A stretch of DNA of 34,323 nt from NCBI GenBank assembly GCA_016281295.1, contig JAEEII010000152.1, positions 1-34,323 on the forward strand. Direction: 5' to 3'. Positions 16,968-25,532 of the stretch are shown here, in pieces. The notes beneath the pieces were generated by a model. It saw nothing but the letters and a program-made list of their open reading frames with translations, did no database searches and was not told the DNA's origin. Source of the DNA: Bacteroidales bacterium (lineage in GTDB: Bacteria; Bacteroidota; Bacteroidia; Bacteroidales; F082). The position numbers and the translations under genes are program-made. Each line of letters begins with the position of its first letter. Position 1 is the stretch's first letter.

Positions 16968-17435
16968 ATGAAAAGACCTGTTTTTTTAATATGGATTTTA
17001 CTTTTAATCGGGTTAGGAGCTTGTAATTCAGGGGTAAAAGAGAGTGACACCTTGTTATCACGGGACTTCCTCCCCGCAGGATGGGAACGTTTTGATTTCA
17101 TCACAGACACGTTGAATGTGAAGAAGCCCGTTACGTATGATTTAAGCATGACTGTCACTTTCACACCTGAATACCCATTTGATTATTTTTCAACAGTTTT
17201 CACTGTTTTTGACATGGAAGAACAGCCTTTGCGAACGAAAAGTTACAATTTTAAGTTGAAAGACAGAGAGGGCATTTGGAAGTCTGATTTGGTTGACGGG
17301 TGTTACACTTTCACCTTGCCCATCAACAACGAGATGGCATTCAACGAGCCAGGGATGTTCGTATTACAGTTGGAAAACCGCATGCCCATCACCCCTTTAG
17401 TAGGCATTCGGCATATTTCCATCCGTTCCAAATAA
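16968..17435 (+). CDS. gldH: GldH-type gliding motility lipoprotein
   Basis: A 155-residue lipoprotein: signal sequence MKRPVFLIWILLLIGLGAC with the lipobox cysteine at residue 19. The body (GWERFDFITDTLNV, YDLSMTVTFTPEYPFDYF, GIWKSDLVDGCYTFTLPI, GMFVLQLENRMPITPLVGI) matches the pattern of GldH proteins, which are short beta-rich lipoproteins found throughout Bacteroidota and linked to gliding in Flavobacterium, but also present in non-gliding species. It is divergent from mrdA, and 70 bp upstream of the polysaccharide export genes. Assignment rests on recollection of the family pattern, with no catalytic residues to confirm it. Confidence 0.72.
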   Translation: MKRPVFLIWILLLIGLGACNSGVKESDTLLSRDFLPAGWERFDFITDTLNVKKPVTYDLSMTVTFTPEYPFDYFSTVFTVFDMEEQPLRTKSYNFKLKDREGIWKSDLVDGCYTFTLPINNEMAFNEPGMFVLQLENRMPITPLVGIRHISIRSK

Positions 17436-17475
17436 GTTTTTTTAACTAATTATCATGCTTTTTTGATTTTTTTGA

Positions 17476-17483
17476 TATATTTG
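17476..17483 (+). promoter_or_regulatory. -7 element for the polysaccharide export operon
   Basis: TATATTTG matches TAnnTTTG, 21 bp upstream of the ATG at 17505. Confidence 0.6.
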
Positions 17484-17504
17484 CACAAAAAAAAGAACTT
17501 TCTA

Positions 17505-18302
17505 ATGAAACGTATCCTTTCCTTACGCAGTTTAGCACTGCTTGCCGTTCTTGGCATTCTTACATTTTCTTCCTGTGTGTCACACAAGAAAATGTTATTA
17601 TTAAAAGACATGGAGATGCTGAACAGAACCACCTCGATTGATTATCAAAACGAGCGGAGTTTAGACTACAAGGTACAACCTGGTGACAATCTTTACATCC
17701 ATGCCGTCAACATCATCGACGAAAAGAACTCTGGAGCATTGAATAATGACGCAGGGAGATACAGTTTAGGATCCGAGGCTTCCATCTACCTCCATTCACT
17801 CACCGTGAATCAGAAAGGTTTCATTGACTATCCTTTGATTGGCCTTGTGGAAGTAAAGAACCTTACCGTGGAAGAAATCAAGTATAAGTTAGAAGGTTTA
17901 TTGTCAAAATATGTCAAGGAAACCACGTTGATGGTAAAGCTCTCCAATTACGACCTTACCATTCTTGGGGAAGTGCATAAACCAGGGAAATACAAAGTTT
18001 ACCAATCAGAAGTCAATGTTTTTGAGGCACTGGCCATGGCGGGCAACTTGTCCAATTTCGCAAAGACCTCCAGTGTCAAGTTGATCCGGCACACTGATGA
18101 CGGGTCACAAGTCTTCACATTGGATATTGGGAAAGCCGACATCCTTAGTTCCCCGTATTATTATCTGAAGCCCAACGACATTATTTATGTCGAGCCTTTG
18201 AAACTCAAACGCTGGGGCTTCTCTTCATTCCCCTACTCCACTGTGTTCTCTATCATTTCATTAGGAGTCACCGTTTACACATTAATCACAAAAACAAAGT
18301 AA
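17505..18302 (+). CDS. Outer-membrane polysaccharide export lipoprotein (OPX, Wza-like)
   Basis: A 265-residue OPX protein. Lipoprotein signal with lipobox FSSC (cysteine at about residue 24); poly-export domain beginning DYKVQPGDNLYIHAVNI; SLBB-type domain around KLSNYDLTILGEVHKPGKYKVY; and a hydrophobic C-terminal segment (TVFSIISLGVTVYTLI) ending with lysines. OPX proteins form the outer-membrane exit pore for surface polysaccharides together with a PCP/BY-kinase in the inner membrane, which is encoded 6 bp downstream. The start at 17505 is chosen over an upstream frame because it fits the signal sequence and the promoter. Confidence 0.9.
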   Translation: MKRILSLRSLALLAVLGILTFSSCVSHKKMLLLKDMEMLNRTTSIDYQNERSLDYKVQPGDNLYIHAVNIIDEKNSGALNNDAGRYSLGSEASIYLHSLTVNQKGFIDYPLIGLVEVKNLTVEEIKYKLEGLLSKYVKETTLMVKLSNYDLTILGEVHKPGKYKVYQSEVNVFEALAMAGNLSNFAKTSSVKLIRHTDDGSQVFTLDIGKADILSSPYYYLKPNDIIYVEPLKLKRWGFSSFPYSTVFSIISLGVTVYTLITKTK

Positions 18303-18308
18303 GCAACC

Positions 18309-20801
18309 ATGAGCAATACAACTGAAAACAAAAACATCCAGAACCAGAACAAAGAGGAACAGTCCGTCGATATCAAAGCTCTGGTCTTTATTTTTCTTCA
18401 TCACTGGTACCTATTTCTAATTGGTGTCGTGGTGGCTTTGGCTTGTGGTTGGCTATACAACCGATACAGTCCTTCTGAATATCAGGTATCGGGCACAGTG
18501 TTGGTCAAGGACCATAGTTCAAGTATGGACCCCACTTCATTCATCAGCAGAAGCAGTTATTACAACTCACAGAATCTGGAAAACGAGATTGTCATTCTCA
18601 GATCATATTCGATGTGTGAGGAAGTAGTGAAAAAGATGAACCTCGAGGTATCTTATTTTGAAAACGGAAACATCTTATCCTCTGAGATTTACAAAAGCGC
18701 GCCTTTTGTGGTTAAATTTGACCAAAACATCCCCCAAGCAATCAACTTATATTATGAAATCATCATTAATGGCGAAACCATCTCGTTAAAGGCAAAATCC
18801 GATCATCATACAGAATATGACTATTCCACGGAACAAATCATAGCCCAACGTGAGGAGGACATTGACATCAACGGGGAATACAAATTTGGAGAATGGATTG
18901 ACACAGGTTACAACCGTTTCTCGATTGAAAAAAAGACCAGTTACAAGCCTCATATCCATGATGGGCGCAAGTTCTCCTTCTGTTTCCTTGATTATCTGAC
19001 GATTACCAACCGCATGAGAAGCTTTGCGGTTTCAACGGTCAGCAAAAACTCCTCAGTGGTATCCATCAGCATGACCGGACAAAACCGCCAGAAAATGGTT
19101 GAGTTCATCAACACCTTGATGGACACATACGTCAACCGTGGTTTGGAACGGAAGAATGAGATTTCGGAAAACACCATCCAATTCATTGACGAACAACTGG
19201 AGGAAACCGAAAGCTCACTTAACAAGGCTGAGACCGACCTTCAAGAATTCCGTACGTCCCACGACCTTACTAATCTTGACGCACAAACCAGACAAATCAT
19301 CTCCTCCATCAAAACCATGGAAGAGCAACACGCCGCGTTGCTGGTCAACAGGCAATATTATCAACGCTTGCAATCCTATATTCAAGCCAACATTGACAAT
19401 CCCGACAACCTGGCCGCACCTTCAGCCATGGGCATCAGCGACCCTCTGTTGAACAAACTGGTTCAAGACCTTGTCAACCTCAACCAGCAGAAGGCCTCAC
19501 AACTACTTACCTTGACTGAGGAGCACCCGCAGATTGTCAAACTCGATGAACAGATTGTGACCACCAAGAAAACGCTGTTGGAAAACATCAATAACCTGGT
19601 GGAGAAAAACGCTTTGAACATCAGCGACATCGAGAGCCGTATCAGAAAAAGTGAGAGTGAAGCCCGTAACCTTCCCCAAAAAGAGCGTTTGTTGATTGGT
19701 TACCAACGTAAATTCAGTCTGAATCAAGACACCTATAATTATTTGATGCAACGTCGTGCCGAGGCGCAAATTTTGAAGGCATCAAACATGCCAGACAACG
19801 AGATTGTTGACTATGCCCGTTATCAACGCGCGCGCATGGTGGCACCGAGAGTAACCATGAACTACCTCACGGCACTCTTGATTGGCTTGTTGATTCCTGC
19901 ATTGATTCTCTTCTTAAGAGATTACTTCAATGTGAAGATTCAGACTCGGAAAGATGTGGAGAAAGCCACCAACTTCCCCATCATTGGTCAGATTGGTTTG
20001 TGCAGCAGCGACAACCCATTAGTGGTCATTGAAAAGCCCAAATCACCGGTGGCAGAGGCTTTCCGTTCTATCCGTACCAATATCGACTTTATCACCCAAG
20101 GCAAGCCCAAGAGCACCATTTTGGTCACTGGTGATATGCAGAGTGTAGGAAAGACCTTCAACAGTATCAATATCGCATCCATCTATGCCTTATATGGCAA
20201 GAAGACCTTGTTGCTCGGTTTTGATATGAGAAAGCCTAAGTTGTTCCAAGAATTCGGAATCACCAACAATATCGGTTTGAGTTCCTACCTCAGCAACAAA
20301 AACTCAATTGACGAGGTCATTCAGAACTCGGGCAAGATTGACTGCCTTGACTTGATCACGTCTGGTCCTATTCCACCCAACCCGGCGGAGTTGATTGCCT
20401 CTGACCGTTGTAATGAGTTATTTGACGAGTTGAAAAAGCGTTATGACTATATCATCATCGACACCCCGCCTTTGGGTTTGGTCACGGATGCCTTCTTGCT
20501 CATGAAATACACAGATGCCAACCTTTATATTGTACGTCAAGGTCACACTGACAAGAACATCTTTGGAAGCATCATCAAAGATATTGAGAACCGTGGCTTA
20601 AAGGTCAACATCGTGATCAACGGCATCCATCAAGAAGGTGGGTATGGCTATGGTAAATACCACTATGGCTATGGTTATGGCTATGGCTACGGTTATGGCT
20701 ATGGCACTGGCAAATATGGTAATTACGGAGATGTTGGAGAAGCCTACTACACAGCGGAAGACAGCGACAAGAAGTCGAAAAAGAAAAAGAAACGCAGCTA
20801 A
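18309..20801 (+). CDS. Polysaccharide co-polymerase with BY-kinase domain (Wzc-like)
   Basis: An 830-residue inner-membrane protein controlling polysaccharide chain length and export. First membrane segment at about 26-50, Wzz-type region at 52-115, periplasmic coiled coil at about 285-480 (TIQFIDEQLEETESSLNKAE), second membrane segment at about 518-537, then a cytoplasmic tyrosine kinase. Walker A is GDMQSVGKT (608-616, Lys615), Walker A' is LLGFDMRKP (Asp639) and Walker B is YIIIDTPP (Asp718). The C-terminal tail, about 779-814, contains 14 tyrosines, many in Tyr-Gly alternation, followed by a Lys-rich end. Such tails are the autophosphorylation cluster of BY-kinases; here it is unusually regular. 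It lies in an operon with the OPX gene before it and an antiterminator gene 6 bp after. Confidence 0.93.
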   Translation: MSNTTENKNIQNQNKEEQSVDIKALVFIFLHHWYLFLIGVVVALACGWLYNRYSPSEYQVSGTVLVKDHSSSMDPTSFISRSSYYNSQNLENEIVILRSYSMCEEVVKKMNLEVSYFENGNILSSEIYKSAPFVVKFDQNIPQAINLYYEIIINGETISLKAKSDHHTEYDYSTEQIIAQREEDIDINGEYKFGEWIDTGYNRFSIEKKTSYKPHIHDGRKFSFCFLDYLTITNRMRSFAVSTVSKNSSVVSISMTGQNRQKMVEFINTLMDTYVNRGLERKNEISENTIQFIDEQLEETESSLNKAETDLQEFRTSHDLTNLDAQTRQIISSIKTMEEQHAALLVNRQYYQRLQSYIQANIDNPDNLAAPSAMGISDPLLNKLVQDLVNLNQQKASQLLTLTEEHPQIVKLDEQIVTTKKTLLENINNLVEKNALNISDIESRIRKSESEARNLPQKERLLIGYQRKFSLNQDTYNYLMQRRAEAQILKASNMPDNEIVDYARYQRARMVAPRVTMNYLTALLIGLLIPALILFLRDYFNVKIQTRKDVEKATNFPIIGQIGLCSSDNPLVVIEKPKSPVAEAFRSIRTNIDFITQGKPKSTILVTGDMQSVGKTFNSINIASIYALYGKKTLLLGFDMRKPKLFQEFGITNNIGLSSYLSNKNSIDEVIQNSGKIDCLDLITSGPIPPNPAELIASDRCNELFDELKKRYDYIIIDTPPLGLVTDAFLLMKYTDANLYIVRQGHTDKNIFGSIIKDIENRGLKVNIVINGIHQEGGYGYGKYHYGYGYGYGYGYGYGTGKYGNYGDVGEAYYTAEDSDKKSKKKKKRS
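20643..20702 (+). repeat. Tyr-Gly codon repeat in the BY-kinase tail
   Basis: The unit TATGGC/TATGGT recurs every 6 bp, encoding alternating Tyr and Gly at residues 779-798 with one interruption (Lys-Tyr-His). Change by whole units would keep the frame and alter the number of phosphorylatable tyrosines. Confidence 0.85.
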
Positions 20802-20807
20802 TTAGCG

Positions 20808-21338
20808 ATGACGCAGACGGACAAGTTGCCATGGTACGCGTTATACGTACATTCAAGAGCGGAAAAAAAGGTCTATGCCTACCTGCAAGACATGGGGGTA
20901 GAAGCTTATCTACCCCTGGTCACCAAGATGAAACGCTGGAGTGACCGTATGAAAAAGGTGGAGGAGCCCTTGTTCAAGTCCTATCTCTTTGTACGTGCTG
21001 ACGAACGAAACCACTACAACATCCTATCCGTTCCAGGGGTGACGCGATTTGTGAGTTTTGAAAGAAAGGCCGTTCCGGTACCTGAGAACCAAATCATCGC
21101 CATTAAAAAATACTGCGACGACTTTGAAGAGGATGAAAAACAACTAGAACAAAAAGAGCTTCACGAAGGCCAACTGGTTAGGATTGCAAGAGGAGAAATG
21201 ACAGGACTTATTGGTCGCTTGGCAAAGATTAACAACAAGAAACGGCTAGTGATTTATATTGAATCTGTGGGACACTACCTGCCAATCAACATCGCAAGAA
21301 CCAAAGTGGAGCCGGTGTATGGGGAGAATGAAGTTTGA
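20808..21338 (+). CDS. UpxY/NusG-family transcription antiterminator
   Basis: A 176-residue NusG paralogue. The NGN domain occupies residues about 8-115 (WYALYVHSRAEKKVYAYLQDMG, EAYLPLVTKMKRWSDR, EPLFKSYLFVRADE, VPGVTRFVSF) and the KOW region 135-170 (EGQLVRIARGEMTGLIGRLAKI). In Bacteroides such proteins (UpxY) allow RNA polymerase to read through capsular polysaccharide operons, and they are usually the first gene of the operon. Here the gene follows the export genes by 6 bp and is followed by a coiled-coil gene, with no glycan-synthesis genes behind it. It is too short and too divergent from the housekeeping NusG, whose usual ribosomal-protein neighbours are absent. Confidence 0.88.
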   Translation: MTQTDKLPWYALYVHSRAEKKVYAYLQDMGVEAYLPLVTKMKRWSDRMKKVEEPLFKSYLFVRADERNHYNILSVPGVTRFVSFERKAVPVPENQIIAIKKYCDDFEEDEKQLEQKELHEGQLVRIARGEMTGLIGRLAKINNKKRLVIYIESVGHYLPINIARTKVEPVYGENEV

Positions 21339-21358
21339 AGTTTATTAATCGAGACACA

Positions 21359-22273
21359 ATGAATACTGAAAGGACATCATCAACAAGATCCAAAGGATGG
21401 GTTTATGGCATCTTAGGTGCCTTGGCACTCGTCATTATTGGACTATCATGCTGGTTGATCTCGCTGAAAGGAGATCTAAGCACATTGGAGAACGAAAAAG
21501 AGCAGCAACGGGCTGACTTCCAAGCAGAAGTGGATAGCCTACTTCGCGTTCACAACGAGTTAAAAGAAAATTATGGAGAACTCAGCAGTCAATTAGCAGA
21601 GAAAGACAGTATCATTCAAGCGGATGCTGAAGAAATCAAAAAACTTCTTGACTCCCAATGGGATTACAACAGAATCAAGAAGAAAGTGGCTGAACTTCAG
21701 AAGATATCCCAAAAATACGTTAACCAGCTGGATTCACTCTATGTGGTGAACCAAGAGCTGGTAGCTGAAAATGAAAGAATTCGTGAAGAGGTACAGGAAG
21801 AACGCAAACAAAACAAAAACCTCCAACGTCTGAAAGAAGAGCTCACTAACAAGGTCAATCAGGCCGCAGTCCTGAGGATTTACAACCTGAATGCGGAAGC
21901 AGTCCGTTTCAAAGGCGGCAACCAAGAGACGGTCACCGACAAAGCTAGAAGAGCCGAGCGAATCAGAATAGACTTCACGGTAGGACAAAATGAATTAGTG
22001 GAAGCCGGATCCAAGGACTTCTATTTACGTATCGCCGACCCCTCCAAGAGCATCATCAGCAAGGGCATGGGTGATGAATATGCCTTCACCTATCAAGGTG
22101 AATTGCTCCAATACACGGAGAAGATACATTTCACCTACGATAACAAAGAGAAGGATATAAGGGCTTATTACATCAAGCCTTCTGACAAAGAAATGCAGCC
22201 TGGATATTATTTCATCGATATCTATGACGGCAATGACAACCTCATTGGCCAAACCTCACTCAATCTGAGATAA
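21359..22273 (+). CDS. Membrane-anchored coiled-coil protein of unknown function
   Basis: A 304-residue protein, family not named. One N-terminal membrane segment (VYGILGALALVIIGLSCWLI), a long Glu/Lys/Gln-rich coiled coil at about 40-170, then a compact C-terminal beta domain (AAVLRIYNLNAEAVRFKGG, ERIRIDFTVGQNELV, KDFYLRIADPSKSIISKG, GYYFIDIYDGNDNLIG). I recall similar anchored proteins throughout Bacteroidota. Starts at the ATG at 21359; the upstream TTG overlapping the previous stop is less likely. Same strand and only 20 bp after the antiterminator, so it probably belongs to the export operon and could be an envelope scaffold. The gene ends 4 bp from the convergent recO. Confidence 0.7.
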   Translation: MNTERTSSTRSKGWVYGILGALALVIIGLSCWLISLKGDLSTLENEKEQQRADFQAEVDSLLRVHNELKENYGELSSQLAEKDSIIQADAEEIKKLLDSQWDYNRIKKKVAELQKISQKYVNQLDSLYVVNQELVAENERIREEVQEERKQNKNLQRLKEELTNKVNQAAVLRIYNLNAEAVRFKGGNQETVTDKARRAERIRIDFTVGQNELVEAGSKDFYLRIADPSKSIISKGMGDEYAFTYQGELLQYTEKIHFTYDNKEKDIRAYYIKPSDKEMQPGYYFIDIYDGNDNLIGQTSLNLR

Positions 22274-22277
22274 TCAC

Positions 22278-23003
22278 TCAACGAAGGACTTCCTTCAAGA
22301 TTTCATGCGATTGCAACCCCTTCAACACCGGGGCATGCAGTCGCATGAAATTTATGATACCATCCAACAAAGCATTCCGCTGCAACCCGGTCAACGTCAC
22401 CTCAGCCATTTCATCAACTTTACGATTCAATAACTTGGCTAACACTGCACTGTGTTCTTTCTCGAAATAATATGGATGAGGAGGAACGGCAAGCACAAAC
22501 TGACCTTCCATCATGTCGAACAAGGCACCTTCCTTGTAATTACATTGTGGATAAAAACCCAAGAAACGACTCAGTTCCAAAGTGAAATATAGAGGGAAAC
22601 TCGCATAACCCTCCTCCACTAAATCGAGCCAGACCAATGACTGGGAAACAAAAGAGTAAAGTGCATCATTACGTTCTTGCTGGGTCAAGGTTTGTGACAA
22701 CAGCTCATCAACATACATCAGGATAGCACTTTTGTTCATGACACGTGGAATGGACTGATAAGCATACGAAACTTCAGGGTCTTTCAAATAAGCCATCCCC
22801 CCTTGCCGTGGTTTTGCACTCTGAAGAAAACGAAGAAAGGTCATCGGTTGAAAGAATGCGATGCGATTCCCAGAGTGTTTTCCTCCAACACCTTTGACCA
22901 TATAGGATTGCAGGCCTGCATTCAGGGTATAGATTCTCACGATAAGGCTCGAATCGCCATATCGAATCGTATTCAGTACAAACCCCAGAATCTTATCATC
23001 CAT
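22278..23003 (-). CDS. recO: DNA repair protein RecO
   Basis: A 241-residue protein that helps load RecA with RecR and RecF in the recombination repair pathway. The N-terminal OB fold begins DDKILGFVLNTIRYGDSSLIVRIYTLNAG and continues YMVKGVGGKHSGNRIAFFQPMTFL; a helical region follows with LYFTLELSRFLGFYPQ, the segment typical of RecO. The zinc-finger cysteines seen in some RecO proteins are not evident, which is common in Bacteroidota. Its ATG overlaps the porZ stop codon (TAATG), indicating coupled translation. Confidence 0.92.
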   Translation of the reverse strand: MDDKILGFVLNTIRYGDSSLIVRIYTLNAGLQSYMVKGVGGKHSGNRIAFFQPMTFLRFLQSAKPRQGGMAYLKDPEVSYAYQSIPRVMNKSAILMYVDELLSQTLTQQERNDALYSFVSQSLVWLDLVEEGYASFPLYFTLELSRFLGFYPQCNYKEGALFDMMEGQFVLAVPPHPYYFEKEHSAVLAKLLNRKVDEMAEVTLTGLQRNALLDGIINFMRLHAPVLKGLQSHEILKEVLR

Positions 23004-25351
23004 TAATTCATCACCAAGATTTTCGTGGCAAAACGTTCATTACCATCTTTCGTGCTCACAAAAATCAGATAAACACCTGGACGCACCTTGTCGCCATCGA
23101 TGGTGGTGCAGTCCCAAACCGCCTGGCCCCCTTCTGCAAGCAACTGGGTAACAAAAGAACCATCAACAGTAGTAATTCGCACCAACGCATCCTCAACCAA
23201 ACCATTAATCCCCACATAACCATTATAACCTGGACGAACAGGATTCGGATAGACAGTCACATCCGTATTGGTGTTCCCACCGGGAGTAGCAATTCCACGA
23301 TAAGAAATGACTCCTTGATCGGTGCCGAAGAAGACTTCACCGTTATCATTGATAGTCATGGTGTTCACCGAATTATCAAGCAAAGGGCTATTACTCGTTG
23401 AAAAATGCAACAGTTGAGTCTTGCAGTCAGGCGACATCTCATACACCCCTGTCTCAAGGCCAAACCATTTATTGTTATTACCATCCACAGCGATGCTAAT
23501 CACCTTGATTTCATTGAAAAGAGGATCAGCTTGTTGGGTACCATCATTACGTGGAATCATCACTTGACTGGCATCATGGTTCGGTGAAGTGAAAAGAAGT
23601 TTTGTGTTGGAAAAATAACAAGGTCCGCTATCTGTTCCGACCCATACATAACCATTACGATCCACAGCAAGACAATTTACGGCTGAACCAGAGATTCCAC
23701 CATGGCCTTCCACACAACGAAGTGTGATTACCTGGTCATCAGAAGTATTGTCGATGGTGCCGTTGTCGTTGAAAACGATGATTTTATCATCACTCCCCGA
23801 ACGGCGAAGTATCCATTTATAGTCATTATGGTCAATCACCATGGTAGAGATATCAATACCGCTATTGGAGCCTCCCAAATTAAAAGACTTCCATACCCCT
23901 TTGGTGTCCATCACCGACAACAAATTATTGGCTCCGGTGTTGGCGACCCAGAGATTGCCATGGCTATCGAATGCCAGCCCACTAATATTGACGTACTTCA
24001 GAGCCTGTGTCCAGGCACCCAAAGAGCTGTTTGTGGTATCATAACGCATGATATACTGATCATCCTTGAATTTCAGCACACCACTACCCCAAGTTCCCAC
24101 GTAGGTTACTGTCGTATCTATAGGATCCGTGGCACAACAGATGAAATCAGTGATTTTTTCCTCGTCAAACACCGGAATATTAGAATTGTTAAGGTTAGTC
24201 CACCAATTACCATCAAAATGGCTGACACCGTTTTTTGCATATTTTTTCGCCCAATTGGAGTCATGACCACCAGAAGCGATCCACACATTTTTCCCTTGAT
24301 GACTCAGTTCAAATACACTATTGCTATAAGTCCCATTAGGGTTATAAGATTCCGGATCATAATTCCAACTATCTTTGGCATGGATCATACCCCTTTGCAT
24401 GTCACCTATCCAATAATAGCCGTCAGCATCGAGGCAGACCGAATTGGGATGAATAGAACTGCCGCAAGCATAGATGTTCTCAATCTGATTGAAAGAATTA
24501 TCATACACATGAACACTGCTATAGTTAGATATCAGCAAACGATCACCCACTGCCTTGATTTCGCGTTTATTCGCGGAATAGGAAGGATCGAAATAATCCC
24601 AAGAATGACCGTCAAAAACAAATAGTGTATCCGCATTATAAGTTCCATCCGTATAATTAATAAGGAGTTTCCCGCCAAAAGCTTCCAGCTCGTTATAGTT
24701 TGCATAAGGATGGATCAATGTGGTATCCAAGGTCCATGAGGCAAAATTCGCCAAGGTGTTGAGCGAGGCGTCGGCGGAATAAAGACCATTGGTAGTGGCC
24801 GCATAGATACGTCCTTTGTAGAAATCTATATCGGTAACATTGACGGCGGCACCATTTTCGCCAATATAGTAGGTATCTTTCACTTCTTGACGATTCAAAT
24901 CATAGACTACAATACCGAATCCGCAGGCAAAATAAGCCAATTCATCTTTAAAGGTAACTTCATTAATCGTCTTATTGCCAATGATTGTTTTGTCTTTGAT
25001 GTCGCTCATATTAAAAACTTCGCCATGTTTATCAATCAAATCGATATTGGCATTTTTGTAGGCGACCACCATCAGATTCAGTTTATTGTTACAACGGATG
25101 GTGGAGACACCCACATCAGAGAGGCCGTTGATCTTGTTCAAAATATGGAGGCTGTTGTCCTCTTTATCGTAGGTGAACAGCTCAAAATCGGTAGCGGCAA
25201 AAACGGTGGAGCCGAGCATGTCAACTCCGATGACATTCTGGTAAGGCATGTGAGTGCGCCAATGGCCGATAGCGACCCCTTCTTGGGCAAAGAGGTTGGA
25301 GCCCAAGGACAAAACGATAAGCAGCACGAAGAGTTTCAAATGACAGTTCAT
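23003..25351 (-). CDS. porZ: Type IX secretion system protein PorZ
   Basis: A 782-residue secreted protein with signal peptide (ends NLFAQ), two beta-propeller regions and a C-terminal T9SS type A sorting domain (about 698-782, beginning VTVYPNPVRPG and ending RFATKILVMN). The N-terminal part (IGHWRTHMPYQNVIGV, FELFTYDKEDNSLHILNKINGLSDVGVSTI, KNANIDLI, FACGFGIVVYDLNRQEVKDTYYIG) matches the PorZ pattern. In Porphyromonas gingivalis PorZ is part of the cell-surface attachment complex and delivers anionic LPS to the PorU sortase. Length agrees with the family, and adjacency to recO is, as I recall, a common arrangement in Bacteroidota. The rest of the T9SS is not in this window. Confidence 0.9.
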   Translation of the reverse strand: MNCHLKLFVLLIVLSLGSNLFAQEGVAIGHWRTHMPYQNVIGVDMLGSTVFAATDFELFTYDKEDNSLHILNKINGLSDVGVSTIRCNNKLNLMVVAYKNANIDLIDKHGEVFNMSDIKDKTIIGNKTINEVTFKDELAYFACGFGIVVYDLNRQEVKDTYYIGENGAAVNVTDIDFYKGRIYAATTNGLYSADASLNTLANFASWTLDTTLIHPYANYNELEAFGGKLLINYTDGTYNADTLFVFDGHSWDYFDPSYSANKREIKAVGDRLLISNYSSVHVYDNSFNQIENIYACGSSIHPNSVCLDADGYYWIGDMQRGMIHAKDSWNYDPESYNPNGTYSNSVFELSHQGKNVWIASGGHDSNWAKKYAKNGVSHFDGNWWTNLNNSNIPVFDEEKITDFICCATDPIDTTVTYVGTWGSGVLKFKDDQYIMRYDTTNSSLGAWTQALKYVNISGLAFDSHGNLWVANTGANNLLSVMDTKGVWKSFNLGGSNSGIDISTMVIDHNDYKWILRRSGSDDKIIVFNDNGTIDNTSDDQVITLRCVEGHGGISGSAVNCLAVDRNGYVWVGTDSGPCYFSNTKLLFTSPNHDASQVMIPRNDGTQQADPLFNEIKVISIAVDGNNNKWFGLETGVYEMSPDCKTQLLHFSTSNSPLLDNSVNTMTINDNGEVFFGTDQGVISYRGIATPGGNTNTDVTVYPNPVRPGYNGYVGINGLVEDALVRITTVDGSFVTQLLAEGGQAVWDCTTIDGDKVRPGVYLIFVSTKDGNERFATKILVMN

Positions 25352-25413
25352 TGTGATTGGTGTTTTTGAGCGATAAAAATACGACTATTTTTCGAAATAT
25401 TGGTTTTTTTGTG

Positions 25414-25421
25414 TAATTTTG
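25414..25421 (+). promoter_or_regulatory. -7 element for tRNA-Arg
   Basis: TAATTTTG matches TAnnTTTG and lies 13 bp upstream of the first base of the tRNA. Confidence 0.6.
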
Positions 25422-25434
25422 CACTCTGAAATAC

Positions 25435-25506
25435 GGCCCTATAGTTCAAGGGATAGAACGGAAGTTTCCTAAACTTTAAATCTAGGTTCGAGTCCTAGTG
25501 GGGCTA
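25435..25506 (+). tRNA. tRNA-Arg (anticodon CCU)
   Basis: Complete cloverleaf: acceptor GGCCCTA with TGGGGCT (G1-U72 and U6-G67 wobbles), D arm GTTC/GAAC, anticodon arm GAAGT/ACTTT with loop TTCCTAA, variable loop AAAT, T arm CTAGG/CCTAG with loop TTCGAGT, discriminator A. The anticodon CCT is at 25468-25470 and reads AGG codons. CCA is not encoded. It stands alone between the divergent porZ start and the convergent xthA gene. Confidence 0.95.
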
Positions 25507-25532
25507 CAAGGAGGGATTAATCGCATTTATCC

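Noticed and set aside
20643..20702. Non-coding tandem repeat or array
   Set aside because: It is fully explained as in-frame Tyr-Gly codons of the BY-kinase tail.
23702..24625. Plus-strand open frame of 307 codons
   Set aside because: Antisense shadow of porZ; isoleucine- and histidine-rich sequence without protein-like features, promoter or neighbours.
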